64,000 nucleotides of DNA, taken from assembly GCA_028829895.1 (NCBI GenBank), contig CM054179.1:73907544-73971543 (forward strand), written 5' to 3'. The DNA is from Sinotaia quadrata. Its lineage: Eukaryota; Mollusca; Gastropoda; Architaenioglossa; Viviparidae. The notes beneath the pieces were generated by a model that worked only from the letters and a program-made list of their open reading frames with translations, searched no databases and was not told the origin of the DNA. Shown here piece by piece: positions 35,888 through 47,589 of the stretch (positions are counted from its first letter, which is position 1; each line of letters starts with the position of its first letter). The translations under genes were made by a program, and so were the position numbers.

Positions 35888-36787
35888 TACATGTTGTGAT
35901 GTGGATCGAGTGTGGTTGTTGTAGTTGTTCGTCATATGGGTCACTCTAGGATGCGAGGAGATGACTGGATGAACGATGACGATGATGATAAGACAGACAA
36001 GCAGACAATACCGCTGCGGCAGCCACAGCAGGAGAGAGGCAGAACACGCAACACGTGTTTTACATTTTCATAGGATCTTTATTTAGTCGGCACACCGCCA
36101 ACAGACGACCAAGGACGACTCAGAGACAGGCTCTCAGAGGCAGTTCCGCTACCAATGCCGAGACTCTAGGTGACTCTAATTGTAGTAGCTCACTCAAACC
36201 ACACACGCTCATTATATCCTATGGGAGCGGCCCTCCCCGAAGCCCACGGGTTATGAAAATGAAAATCTAGTGTGGAAAGGCTTCTAAAAATAACTTTTGT
36301 GTTTCTTTACTTGCTTTCAACTAACAATTATAGCTATATGCCTAACAATTACATAATAATTCAAATATACAGTGAAACTACTTTAATTATACTTTAATAT
36401 ACCAATCTTTTCATATATATAATCTAAAGAATTAAACCTTTAATAAAATAAAATCTGTGTTGGCGGGTTTCAGGAAAAGCATTCACACACACATAAATTG
36501 CAAAATACACAAATACAATAACATTATTCATCATATAAAAATACATTAACTAAAAATATAAACTATCTCCTTTCTAACTATATAAATATCAAAAAGTCAA
36601 CAAACAAATCACTAAACATACTAAAATAATACCACTTTAACAATCTCAAATGGAAACCTCTAAATACAAGAAATGTTCTATGGTTACTTTTGAATTCTGT
36701 CCATCCAATGCTTTATACCACTACCGAGACTTCTGATCACATCTGCTAAACCAGAGTTGCTTTACGCACAATGTAGAACAATGGGGT

Positions 36788-37045
36788 TGCTTTTAAGCTC
36801 CTCCCCTCACTGCTACATAACCTCTAGAAGCAATGTATAATACTCACAAAATCAATACAGCATCACAGCTGTCAACTCACTAAAACTTTCCTGGAGCTTC
36901 CTCCTGCTCCTTTAAAACCTATATTGCAAACCTCAAAGGGCTTGACGCCAGTGCAGACAAGCAGGGTGCTTTTAAGCTCCTCCCCTCTTGTGCACCTACC
37001 TTGAGCGCAATATTTAAACAAAACTGCAGCATATCAGCTGTCAAA
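36788..37045. repeat. 179-bp imperfect tandem repeat in family B internal region
   Basis: 'tgcttttaagctcctcccctc' occurs at about 36789 and 36968, each followed at similar distance by 'cagc.tatcagctgtcaa' or 'cagcatcacagctgtcaa'. This is duplicated, GC-richer sequence next to the left LTR. Confidence 0.8.
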
Positions 37046-37639
37046 AAAAGAACCAAAGAAGTAACCAAAATAAATACCTTCCGAGCGCCCTGGCTCCAGT
37101 ACACGTAGGTTTCCTATAACGCTATTCTAATTGCACCATCGTACTACATTCAATAAACAAAGAGACTTAACATCACATGTGCACCCATCTCAGCCCACTC
37201 GCTCTTACTTACAAGTACACAATATGGATAAACAAATATTTGCTACACATCTAATCAGACGCGACAACACATAACAAGAAAAACACTTTCCATCCAGCGT
37301 CCACACTCCACAGTGACCTGACTAGCACCACATAGACCACTCACTAGGATGCAAACTATCTTTTGCCAAACCTCAGTGATGAACTAGGGCTAGCCAAGGA
37401 ATTCCAAATTCCTAACCCAGCAAAACTCTAAAACAAAGATACAAAAATAAAACTACAAACTGTATTACCACACGGAACATAAGTTCTTACTTAACAAAAT
37501 AGGTATTGCCACAAAAACTTACATTCCAATACCTATGCAGTAACATCACACAGCAAAATAAATGCACGCCCGAATTTAGCACAATTCCAATAAAAAATCT
37601 AAATATCTATATATTTTCTTTTTTTAAAAATAACTTGAA

Positions 37640-38040
37640 CATCATATCCAACAATCCAAATTCGTAATGCTGCACATTATTATCATAACATTCTGACTAA
37701 ATAAATCATATATATCAACATACAAATTAAACAATCTATATAACGCATCTAATACTAAAAAGTCATGAGTTTAAAGTCTTTCAGATAAAAGTCATATACG
37801 TTTAAAGCCTTTCAGGTAAAACAAGTTTTTGTGACACTTCTTTTTTTTAAAAAAAACTTGATCATATTCAGTACAACTTTTTAATGCTGCACATTTTAGC
37901 CTAACTAAAATAATCACATAAACACACAAATTAAAATTAAAATCTACACTAAGTACTAGCACTAAAAAGGTCACTTTGTGTCTTTCAAATAAAGCAAATG
38001 CTTGTGACACATTTTTTGTTCCATTCTTCTTCTTTCTAAA
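37640..38040. repeat. About 200-bp imperfect tandem repeat in family B internal region
   Basis: 'aatgctgcacatt' with flanking 'tttaaaaa.aacttga' and a following 'cac..acaaatta' and 'aaaaagtcat/aaaaaggtcact' block appear twice, about 207 bp apart (around 37667 and 37880). The copies are diverged. Confidence 0.7.
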
Positions 38041-38154
38041 AAAATGTCTAATACCGTCCATACCTTTTTAACAAAGGGCACAAAGTTTGTGATTTATGTA
38101 GTTGAGTGAAAAATACGTCTTTAGCTTGTCCTGACCGTTTTTTTGCTGCTGTTG

Positions 38155-38385
38155 GTGATATCTGGCGTCCGTCATGCCACGAAGGATGGTCGTCAGCGCG
38201 TTGTTAGCGCCATGCGGTGTGCTGTCACGGCCATGTCGGCTGCCTCTGCCGTCCCTCTCTGCCATGATGTTGGCGTCCGTCATGCCGCGATGGATAGTCG
38301 TCGGCGTGTCAGTGCCATGCGGTGTGCTGTCACGCCATGCCGGCTGCCACTGCCGTCCCTCTCTGCCATGATGTTAATGGCTGCC
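38155..38385. repeat. 118-bp GC-rich tandem repeat next to the primer site
   Basis: 'ggcgtccgtcatgcc' at about 38163 and 38271 starts two units that include 'agcgccatgcggtgtgctgtcacg' variants and 'gccgtccctctctgccatgatgtt'. The units lie in the leader of the family B element, between the primer site and the AT-rich interior. Confidence 0.9.
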
Positions 38386-38441
38386 GTCCGTCTATCCAGC
38401 CAGAAAATGTTGTTTGGCCATTCCTCGCACCCTTTGGGCCC

Positions 38442-38459
38442 ATCCTGCTCGCAGCGCCA
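38442..38459 (-). promoter_or_regulatory. Primer binding site, tRNA-Ser type
   Basis: On the minus strand, TGGCGCTGCGAGCAGGAT follows the LTR end CAACA after the spacer AAAT. It begins with TGG, the complement of a tRNA CCA tail. The remainder is nearly complementary to the acceptor and T arms of eukaryotic tRNA-Ser as I know them (one mismatch to the CGA isoacceptor). This fixes the element's orientation. Confidence 0.75.
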
Positions 38460-39429
38460 ATTTTGTTGTGATGTGGATCGAGTGTGGTTGTTGTAGTTGT
38501 TCGTCATATGGGTCACTCTAGGATGCGAGGAGATGACTGGATGAACGATGACGATGATGATAAGACAGACAAGCAGACAATACCGCTACGGCAGCCACAG
38601 CAGGAGAGAGGCAGAACACGCAACACGTGTTTTACATTTTCATAGGATCTTTATTTAGTCGGCACACCGCCAACAGACGACCAAGGACGACTCAGAGACA
38701 GGCTCTCAGAGGCAGTTCCGCTACCAATGCCGAGACTCTAGGTGACTCTAATTGTAGTAGCTCACTCAAACCACACACGCTCATTATATCCTATGGGAGC
38801 GGCCCTCCCCGAAGCCCACGGGTTATGAAAATGAAAATCTAGTGTGGAAAGGCTTCTAAAAATAACTTTTGTGTTTCTTTACTTGCTTTCAACTAACAAT
38901 TATAGCTATATGCCTAACAATTACATAATAATTCAAATATACAGTGAAACTACTTTAATTATACTTTAATATACCAATCTTTTCATATATATAATCTAAA
39001 GAATTAAACCTTTAATAAAATAAAATCTGTGTTGGCGGGTTTCAGGAAAAGCATTCACACACACATAAATTGCAAAATACACAAATACAATAACATTATT
39101 CATCATATAAAAATACATTAACTAAAAATATAAACTATCTCCTTTCTAACTATATAAATATCAACGTCAATTACTAACTACCTAAAACAATATATAACAA
39201 TAAAAACACATACTCTAACACAGCTAGCGTCAATATAGCGCGCGCTTTAAAACAAAGGGAGCGGTAAAATAGTAGAACAATAAAAATATGCACTCTAACA
39301 CAGCTAGCGCGCGATTTAAAACAAAGGGAGTGGTCGTGACCCATTTTACAACAGAGCGTGGTGATGCGACTGTACACATACATACACGATGACACACACA
39401 AATACCTAAACTAACACGGGCTACATACA

Positions 39430-41149
39430 TTTATAGAATAACCTATTCAGTATGATAAACAGTAGAACCTGATAGTGCGCTGTGGTAAAGTTAGAAATGC
39501 CTGAGGTCTAGAAATGAGATTTTTTGTGCTGCAACTAAGGGGAGTGTGTAATAAGTGTGAAGTGCTTGAACTCTCAATTGTGCATGCTCTAAATGCTGAA
39601 AATACAAACTCAGCAGTATTTATTTGAAACTTGATTAACTGTGTGATAAAAGGAAGAGAAATATGGTAACTAGGAGAGAGACACCAAAAATTCATATGGG
39701 AGTACACAGTGTGGTCAAGGGGAGAGAAAATATGCTTTTCCCCTCGTCTCTTCCTCATCATGTCAGTATGCCAGAGTGTGAAGGCAAAACATTTTGAACA
39801 TATTTGTGACACAGTGAAAAGTTTGCTGGACTGGATCGTCCCCTCATGTTTGGTGATTACTATAAAACCATTCATAGCGACAGATTGAAGACTCTACCAG
39901 GGCTCTTTATTTGGGAATCATATTTATTCCAAGTCAGCCTATCCTGCAGGTGATGAGATTGCTTCCAGTGTGAAAGTTTGGACAGAAGGCAAACAGCACA
40001 CTGCGACGACATGTTCACTGCCATGCAACAATTGCGACAGTAGTTTTGTCACAAGAATAATGAGACCATTGGACCCAGCCTACATATAGAAGGGTCAGCT
40101 TTTGGGAAGGCAATGACAAAAATCATCATTGAAGAGTTGTGTCAATGAACAGTCATGACAAGTGTGAGTAGTACACTCTCTAATAACTTTGAAAACCATC
40201 AGCGCATTTAATGTGTTTGAAATTTAATTAACTTCAGTTAATTCATCTTGGACTCTAAATGTTGTACTGTTATGACTGTATATCGATTGATTGATGATAT
40301 TATAACTGCCAGAGTAGTTGTTACTAGCGGGGACACCATTCATATGTAGCAGGGACACCATTCAATTTTATGCTTTTTTCCTTAAGATAGTTTTCATCAT
40401 TCATCACTATCACCCACCCCATGAGTGTGTGTTATGAATGTCTCGAGTGATTGATCTAACCACCTCATGAAAGAGAACACCCATAGGTTAATAAACCTAA
40501 ATCATAACTTTTCAAAACTTGTTTGCTATTGTTTTAAACGGGCAAATGCCGCTTTGTCTTGTCCCATCCTGTCCTGTGTCTTATTTTTGTATTGTTCACA
40601 CCATACACACTACCATTTCCACTCACATTCTCGCAAACAAACACATCAGCAAAGTGTACCCTTGCATCAGAATAAAGAATAAAGGGCCAGACAAACATCT
40701 ATGGTGTATCTGTATGTGGATATTGTGACAACCTTGACACAAGTCTGACTTTGCTGCTGACAAATGTCATCTTCCACCTCCCTTTCGCCAGATAGAGGAA
40801 GGGGTTGTGACAGTGTTAACTCTCCACCACCACAGGCCGCCTGTAACCTTAGGCTAATCCCCAAACACATTTTCTGGTTGGCCACACATGTTAGAAAGAT
40901 GAATGATAGATAATGTAGAATAAAAGTGTGATAGTTATAGAAGATAGCTTGAGGCCCCTGATACATACAGCCAGGATAGTAAGTAAATACAGGCGACAGA
41001 CTACAACATACAACATATAAGTGATTCACGCTAATACGAGTAGTCTGTGTATCAACAATAATTGTATTCAACAAGAAATAACATAAGACAGCATGGTTAC
41101 GTATAACAAGTAGTTCAACAGTTGCAATTAGAGTTTATATATATAGTTA
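39430..41149. other. Mixed repeat debris, no gene
   Basis: It includes the family A fragment at 40390-40811 and a short direct repeat 'ggggacaccattca' at about 40330 and 40359. A 142-codon minus-strand frame at 39447-39875 has no recognisable content and overlaps probable transposon sequence. Confidence 0.5.
40390..40811 (+). repeat. Family A LTR fragment, diverged copy 3
   Basis: It parallels the last 400 bp of the units at 25428 and 54903: 'gagagaacacccataggttaataaa', a 'gtgtctta..ttgtattgttcacac' block, 'atcagaataaag' and an end at '...gggttgtgaca'. It is more diverged than the other two and lacks their 5' two thirds. Confidence 0.5.
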
Positions 41150-41775
41150 TAGTGCCTAATCATAACCATTTGGTGTCATAAGATAATTTTCATTTTGAGT
41201 CCTATGGCACTGTAGTAGTTATTTGGTTCGTTTGTATGAGTGAACTGTAAATAAGATTATAAGAGAACACTGAATATTTCTGAGTTAACTCTAAAAGTAC
41301 TGTGGTAGAGTTTGTCTACAACTTGACTGAGGCTGTGTGGTTGTGACTTTATAATTACATAACTTTAGATTACCTGACATGGTCTAGGGTCTCAGTGAAT
41401 GTCGTTAGCAGACACAAACGTGATCCACTGAACTGGTCTCTGGCCAATGGGTCATTCTGCTCTGGTGTGGCTTGCAGTTTAGCACTCATCGAACCAACAT
41501 CCAAGATAAAGTCTCAGACAAAGTGTCAATCTACCAATAAAATACACATGGGCTAAGAAATTATCCTCATGTGTTCTCTGGCAGAACACTCTTATTACAA
41601 ACATACATTTAAATATCATAAGCAAAATATAACAATATAAAATATAGTTAATGTCAAAAGATAAACAAGAATATAATATTAGTTAGGCAAGCAAAACCAC
41701 ATACCTTTGGCAGTAATATATACAGAGGATGGTTTCCTGCTGTGTTGATAACCAGCGATAAGGTTAGTAGTATGA
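41150..41775 (+). repeat. Interspersed repeat, inverted relative of 3172-3830
   Basis: The reverse complement of 3172-3830 aligns along this whole segment, from 'cctatggcactgtagtagtta' near 41205 to 'cagaggatggtttcctg' near 41724. Both copies are non-coding. It shows that the family moved or was duplicated in both orientations. Confidence 0.65.
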
Positions 41776-42811
41776 TTAAACTTTGTTCACACCAGGAGCC
41801 AAAATATTTGTTGCCTCAATGGTCAGCTACATTTGACTAATGATTTACAGGTGAGTTTCTGGTACATTTGTTACATGTGGTTTAGCTGCACTTTGAATGA
41901 TTGGTTTAGTGAGTTGTTTGGATGTTTCCAGCCTGTGGATAAGAGTCAGCCTTTACTAGAAGGTAGGTTTATGTGTAGTCTATTTTTAGAGGAGAAGGGG
42001 GGTGGGCTACATAAGCCATTTTGTGACAAAAAGATAGAAGTCAAAATCATTAGTTAACATTGCTAATGTTTTGTATAAGTATTAAATACCGTTTTGAGAG
42101 AACCAGAATGCACTAGTTGTTAAAATACTTGAGTATGTGACTTTTATAAGTACATTGGTTATACTGCTATTTATTTTGTGTCATAAGTAATTACTATCTC
42201 AAATTCAAGATTATACAGGTTTTATGAAAAATGGACTGTCTATTGATGACAGATACTTTAATTACTGAAAGTATTTATTTAAATAATGACAATGCTAAGG
42301 CAACTCTGCTTGATTTGAAAAATGTTATGCCCATCCATGGTAAGTTTATGAATATTAAACAGATTCCAAGCCACTTTTTAAATTTTCAAATGTTAAATAA
42401 ATAGTCCAGAATATACTTTCTATACTTTATCTTTTAGAAATAAAGTCTTGTGGGTTATATATATATATATATATATATAAGTCACTAAATGCTAGAGATT
42501 AGTGATTATTTTTCATAATTATTGACAGTCTCTCTCTCTTCTCCCTCTCCTCCAGATAAATATGACTTTAATATGTAGTCATGGCTATGCTACAGACAAT
42601 CTAAATTTTGGACATTGTTGTTTGAAAGCTCTTTTTGTACTCTATTGATGAGCGGCTGAAGTTGGTTACATTTTTTTTTTGGGGGGGGGGTCTCTTTTAC
42701 TCAACAACATTTATGAACATTTCAGGGTTTATGGAATGTGTAACTGAAGATAGCACTTTTAAAGGTGTTTTTTAAAAAGTAATTTAATCTTTGAAATGCA
42801 TTTGTTTACAG
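41776..42811. other. Intron sequence before the broken eIF4G exon
   Basis: It contains a TA microsatellite (42459-42478) and a T10/G10 homopolymer pair (about 42671-42691), which would be hard to sequence. It ends in the acceptor 'ttgtttacag'. A 74-codon frame at 41833-42057 is unrecognised. Confidence 0.55.
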
Positions 42812-43505
42812 GACAATTCACAAAATCAGAATCAAAGACTTGCGACTGAGTTTGCAACAAAAGTAGCAGCCCTTTTGCACACTGATATTTGATAGGCCAG
42901 CAGAAGAAGAATCTTCTGAGATGTATTCTATTCCATTTCAATCCCAAGAACTACCACAGTCTTATAATTTTCAACATCCATACCAGCAACCTATTATGGC
43001 CCATCAGGAATTGTATTCTGAAGAAGTACCAGTAAATGAAGAACTAGCAGTTGTGAATGGTGATAATCAAAGTATACAACCTGACAGTAATGAAATTGAA
43101 ATGTCACTTCCATGTAATGTGGATATAGACATAACTTGTGCCACAAATGCTGAATCTAGCATGTCTTATGTGTCTTCAATTCCTGTCAAAATGCCAATGG
43201 TTGCACCAGAACCCAATCTTGTGGAAACAGAAGTGAACATAGTACCCAGAGAGGTATCACCAGCAGTGCCAGAGGAAAGGACTATAAAGTCACCAATTAC
43301 TGCTCCTGTAGAGGAAGAAGAAATTATAAGTCTTGTTACAGAAGTGCCATTAGTAGCTTCTTACATTGAGCCTGAGAATATTGTGAAGTCTGCATCTAAA
43401 GAGAATAGTTTCTGAAAATTCATCAAAAGTGGCTCCAGTGATAATTGATGATATTGCTTCATCAAAACCTCTCTTCAAACACTGATATCCCTAGAATACC
43501 AGATT
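42812..43505 (+). pseudogene. eIF4G exon with broken reading frame
   Basis: A good acceptor 'tttgtttacag' leads in phase 0 into DNSQNQNQRLATEFATKVAA, six more codons and then TGA TAG (42890-42895). Skipping one T there gives the frame used by the next 170 codons, an acidic low-complexity sequence with MYSIPFQSQELPQ and later VEEEEIISLVTEVPL. That frame stops at TGA (43413-43415); again a shift of one base continues with ENSSKVAPVIIDDIASSK. No donor is visible and the sequence dissolves near 43505. Acidic Glu/Pro/Val-rich linkers occur here in eIF4G, between the 'DP..D.T' motif and the eIF4E-binding site. It is either a decayed exon of a truncated gene, or two single-base assembly errors in T runs of a real one. 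Confidence 0.7.
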
Positions 43506-43833
43506 AATTTTTATTATTTTATTAAGTTTATTAATTGTAGTTTAACTTTCTTTGTCCTGTACTATGTAACTGTCTGTCTCTTTGTCTATCTATCTCAAAA
43601 AAGGAAGCAAAAATTGTTTTTATAATTATATCCAAAATTATTTGCATTCTTAGTTTTTATAGTAAAAACAAAACTGCATGCTCCAAACCTATCTCTCAAG
43701 TTGAGTAACAAAGGCAGTTTAGTATTTAAATGTATAAAAGGTATAAAAGTCTCCCGAGATCTTGGTTGTTAAGATGTTCATTTAAACCTTTTTTATTTTA
43801 AATTTTATTTCAAAATATAAATTAATAATTATA

Positions 43834-45079
43834 TGTATGAAGTGGATGGAGACCCGAGTGGTAGAACCCGGGTCATAAACATAGAGACAAACGACGATGA
43901 TGGACGGCAGTCATGACAACAGATTTGACAATGCCTGGTAGTTGTTACATAGTCTTTATTTGCATGTAGATAGACACCCTCCGAGACTCTCACTCAAATG
44001 TAGTAGTACCGCTAACAGTGACTCTCATTCATTTTGATTGATTGTAGGGGGCGCTTTCGCGCTGGACATTGACTCTCATTCAAGATGGATGGAGTGTAGG
44101 GGGCGCTTCCGGCTTCCGCCGCTTTCGCGCTGGGTGAGGGGTGTGTGGGGGAAAAGGGGGTGGTGGTTTAGCCCACTGGCTATGTCAAAGTAGTTCTCAT
44201 GTATCGTTTCCAATTGGACAGTTGTCCGCAGAGTTGTTTGGTGGCTTACTCGTTACCTCATGCCTGGCTGGTCAAGGCTGTCTGTCATTCTGAGCTCTTG
44301 TTGTTCGGGTGTATCCCTTTTTTTTTTTTTTTTTTAAATTATTTTTTTAATATGTATATATTTTTTTTTTCAATTTTAATTTTAAAAAAACAACAACAAA
44401 GAATCCAACACCCTTCTTGTTTTTTGTCCTCTTTTTTTTTTCTTTTATATTATTTAGCAGTTCTGATTATTATTATTTTTTCCCTTTTATTTTTTCCTTT
44501 CTCCTGTTAATCTTTTATCATTGACTCTCATTCAAACCACACACGCTCTTTATATCTTATGGGAGCGGCCTTCCCTGAAGCCCAGGGTTCCAGAAAACGG
44601 AAATCTAGTGTGGAAAGGCTTCTAAAAATAACTTTTGTGTTTCTTTACTTGCTTTCAACTATCAATTATAGCTATAAGCCTAAAAAATACATAATAATTC
44701 AAATATACAGTGAAACTACTATAATTATACTTTAATAAAATAAAATCTGTGTTGGCGGGCTTCAGGAAAAGCATTCACACATACATAAATTGCAAAATAC
44801 ACAAAAACAATAACATTATTCATCATATAAAAATACATCAATTAAAAATATAAACTATCTACTTTCTAAATATATAAATATGAACTTCACTTACTAATTA
44901 CCTAAAACAGTATATAACAATAAAAGCACGCACTCTAACACAGCTAGCGCCAATATAGCGCGCGATTTGAAACAAAGGGAGTGGTCGTGACCCATTTTAC
45001 AACAGAGCGTGGGGATGCGACTGTACACATACATACATGATGATGACACACACAAATACCTAAACTAACGGGGGCTACA
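43834..45079 (-). mobile_element. Diverged LTR of family B
   Basis: It starts TGTATGAAGTGGATGGAG, resembling the family B start, and ends GGGGGCTACA. Bases 44520-45079 match 38740-39425 closely ('ctagtgtggaaaggcttctaaaaata', 'gtgttggcggg.ttcaggaaaa', 'cacagctagcgc'). The middle (about 44040-44500) is different and includes GC-rich repeats ('ggggcgcttccg') and poly-T tracts. There is no internal region, primer site or clear target duplication. It lies just after the broken eIF4G exon. Confidence 0.7.
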
Positions 45080-45839
45080 TGTCTGTATCTATACTTTCTT
45101 AAAATGATTTCTGCATGGTCAACAGCACATATTAATAGAAATTTATTTTTGGAATCTCCTTTGGAAGCCTTTAAAAGTTCTGAATATATACTGTTTTTGC
45201 AGTTTATTGTTGTACAGTTATTTATTTTATGTGAATTTGATTTTTCATGACCAAATATTTAGGCATTTTGTGTCTACCTGCATGAGATCATGAATCTGCA
45301 TCAACATTAAAATTTAAACAAAATATATGCAGTCATGGTAACAGACTTATATAACCAATTTGTAATAAGGATATTTTTAAAATTATAAATGTACTAAAGG
45401 TTTTTTAAAATTATACTCATCTAGCTGTCTGGCTATCATTATTGTTGCATAGCTCACTGCAAAATTATCTTGTGAATAAAATCACAATTATCAGTTATTG
45501 AATTTATCAGATATTTCCATAACGTGCTTGGTAGTCAGTTACAAGTGTCCATTGGCTATCCGCTGCATAAGGAACTTGAATCTGTAAAAAATATCGTCGA
45601 GGCCATTCATGCAGAACATAACATTAAATCTACCCATATCGAGTGGATTGAATATGTCTAATTATATAGTAGTCATTTCTTTTAATTTAGAAAACCTCAG
45701 TAAATACCTCTTGTGTTACTGAAACAAATTTGTTTCTAATTATTGCAAATGAAAATGGGTCTTGCAAGTCCTTTGTTTGCCTACTGTTAGCAATGGAAGC
45801 ACATAGCAACTGGATTGTGATGTGGGTGGATTTCTTTGA
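45080..45839. other. AT-rich stretch, possible transposon debris
   Basis: No gene was recognised. The last 250 bp may belong to the broken transposase gene that follows. Confidence 0.4.
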
Positions 45840-46340
45840 ATGGGGATTACAGCCATTAGGGGCCATCTGAAATCTGCAAAACATGCAGAAACTGCCTCAA
45901 ATATATCAAATGCTCAAGAGCATAATTCTGTCAGTATTATATCAATATTCAACATGATAAAAAATATATATATACATGTATATATAAAAGACCAAGACTA
46001 TATAGACTTTTCTAAAATTTCAAATTCTGTGCCAAATCTGGCTTCCTCAAATTGTACTTCTAGTGCAAGCCCTATGAGAAATTCTATCAAAGCAAATAAT
46101 GTTAATACTATTTAGTATAAACTAGGGCAAAAATGTTGTGGGCACTAAAGACAGTTAAACCACATTTTTCATATATAAGTGCAGAGGATGTTGTTTACAC
46201 TAATGTTTCCAGACAACAAAGTTGCCAAAATATTTCCTTGTGGGGAAAATAAACTCTTATATATTACAACCTATGGCAACTGTCATTTATTTTCAAGATT
46301 TTTTATTGGACAAACTTTGCACAGTTTTGAGATTTTTTTT
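45840..46340 (+). pseudogene. Degenerate hAT-like transposase, N-terminal part
   Basis: The reading frame contains a zinc-finger-like GITAIRGHLKSAKHAETAS (His-x5-His half of a BED/TTF-type finger), followed by a Ser/Asn-rich linker. After a stop and a frame change, WALKTVKPHFSY precedes MFPDNKVAKIFPCGENK. Blocks of the form 'MFPDS.IA.KF.CG..K' following such a finger occur in hAT-type transposase-derived proteins of animals. The first Cys pair of the finger is not clear, and stops and frameshifts are present, so the gene is dead. Nothing homologous follows after about 46340, where AT-rich DNA begins. Confidence 0.6.
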
Positions 46341-47589
46341 TATAAAAGTCTCATTGAGCAGAATTGAAAAGGCAGTTGGATATAATATGAAAATCTGAGA
46401 TGTTCAAAAGGTTGGTTAATTAACATTTTGTAGATTTTTCTTCTAATATATTATTTTTCCAATTATACTTTGTATAATTAATAATAAATGCAAATTGTTA
46501 ATATTAATTAATTTTTTTCTATTAAAAATTATAATTACAATTATAATGTGGAATATTTTCTGATTATTTTTTCTAAACTGGTTATTTTTTAAAAACTAGT
46601 ACATATACTTTGTTACAATTCCACTTTTTGAGTGATAAAATTAAATTGTAATCACTTCAGTAAATATATAACGAAGGATTCCTCATTATTACAAAATAAT
46701 CAATTACGATTTTAAATCTGGTTTTTAAAAAAATACTGAAATTGAATAATTATACAAAAGACATATCTTTAGTTTAATTTTATTGAAAATTTTGTTTACT
46801 TCAGTCTTTGAAAAATATACTGAAGTTTTTTGATTTATATTACCTTATTAGATATTGCCCAGTTAAATAGTATAAATTAAATTACAATACTAATATTAAT
46901 AAAGATAATCTAATAATATAAAATCACTATTTAAAAAATCAATATTTTAATCTATATCATGTAAGTTTTTGATAATTATAATATTTATAATTATAAATTA
47001 TTACTAAATTTATAATTATAATGATGAAATATACAGCAAAAATCTTCACACAAAGTCAATTGCTAAGAGTTAGAATAATAAATGAATGAACACATTAAAA
47101 TATAGTACTGTTTGTTTGAATAAGCAATGAAGAAATATTTCTTGATTGACAACGCAGTTGCAGTGATTTATTTTTTTAAAGTTTAAATTTTTAAAATTTA
47201 TTTTATGATTGATATCATTTTAATTTAAATTAGTTATGTACATACTTGATTACTTCTGTCTTCACCTATAAGCTCTTGCTTCAGCAATCAGAAATATATT
47301 TTACTTATACTAATAGTAATAGAAATACTATATAATAGTATTTAATTTAATTAAGACTCAAGTTAATATTCAAAATATCTCAATATCTCAAATATTACAA
47401 CCTATAATTAATTATTATTGAAGTAAAAATCAAAGCCAGCTGCCTAATTTGTCAGAACAGTATATCAGTGTTAAAGGAATATAATATTAAAAGAATTTCA
47501 CAACTAAGCTTTCTGAATATGGTTCTGACTTTACTGCGGTAGACAGACAGAATGCAGCAGATGAATTACTTCAAAATTTGTCCTAATAA
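46341..47589. other. Extremely AT-rich stretch, no gene
   Basis: This is nearly pure A/T with short inverted and palindromic TTATAATTAT-like segments. It separates two transposase relics. Confidence 0.7.

Larger units (their letters stand above)
35892..39425 (-). mobile_element. Non-coding LTR retrotransposon, family B (3.5 kb)
   Basis: Two direct repeats start TGTTGTGATG at 35892 and 38464 and are nearly identical for 701 bp. The right copy continues to GGGCTACA at 39425, an end shared with the relative at 45079. 4-bp duplications 'taca' flank the unit (35888-35891 and 39426-39429). Read on the minus strand, the right copy is the 5' LTR; it is followed after four bases by a primer binding site (38442-38459), and AATAAA signals fall late in each LTR. 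The internal region (36593-38463) has no gag or pol, only tandem repeats. The left LTR lacks the first 260 bp or so of the right one, which implies deletion or recombination after insertion. Confidence 0.82.

Noticed and set aside
36055..36270. 71-codon frame repeated identically at 38627-38842
   Set aside because: Both copies lie within the two LTRs of the family B element and are antisense to it. Identity reflects LTR identity, not protein conservation.
38143..38496. Overlapping frames of 117, 65 and 78 codons on both strands
   Set aside because: They arise from the 118-bp GC-rich tandem repeat and show the same peptide in successive units. There is no gag-like content.
39447..39875. 142-codon open frame on the minus strand
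   Set aside because: No domain, no splice or start context, Ser/Thr/His-rich drift, and it overlaps probable repeat debris next to the family B element. It is treated as chance.
43389..43425. Programmed frameshift as the main explanation of the broken exon
   Set aside because: Two +1 shifts in one exon, no visible donor and decay of coding beyond 43505 make mutation or assembly error more likely. It is kept only as a testable alternative.
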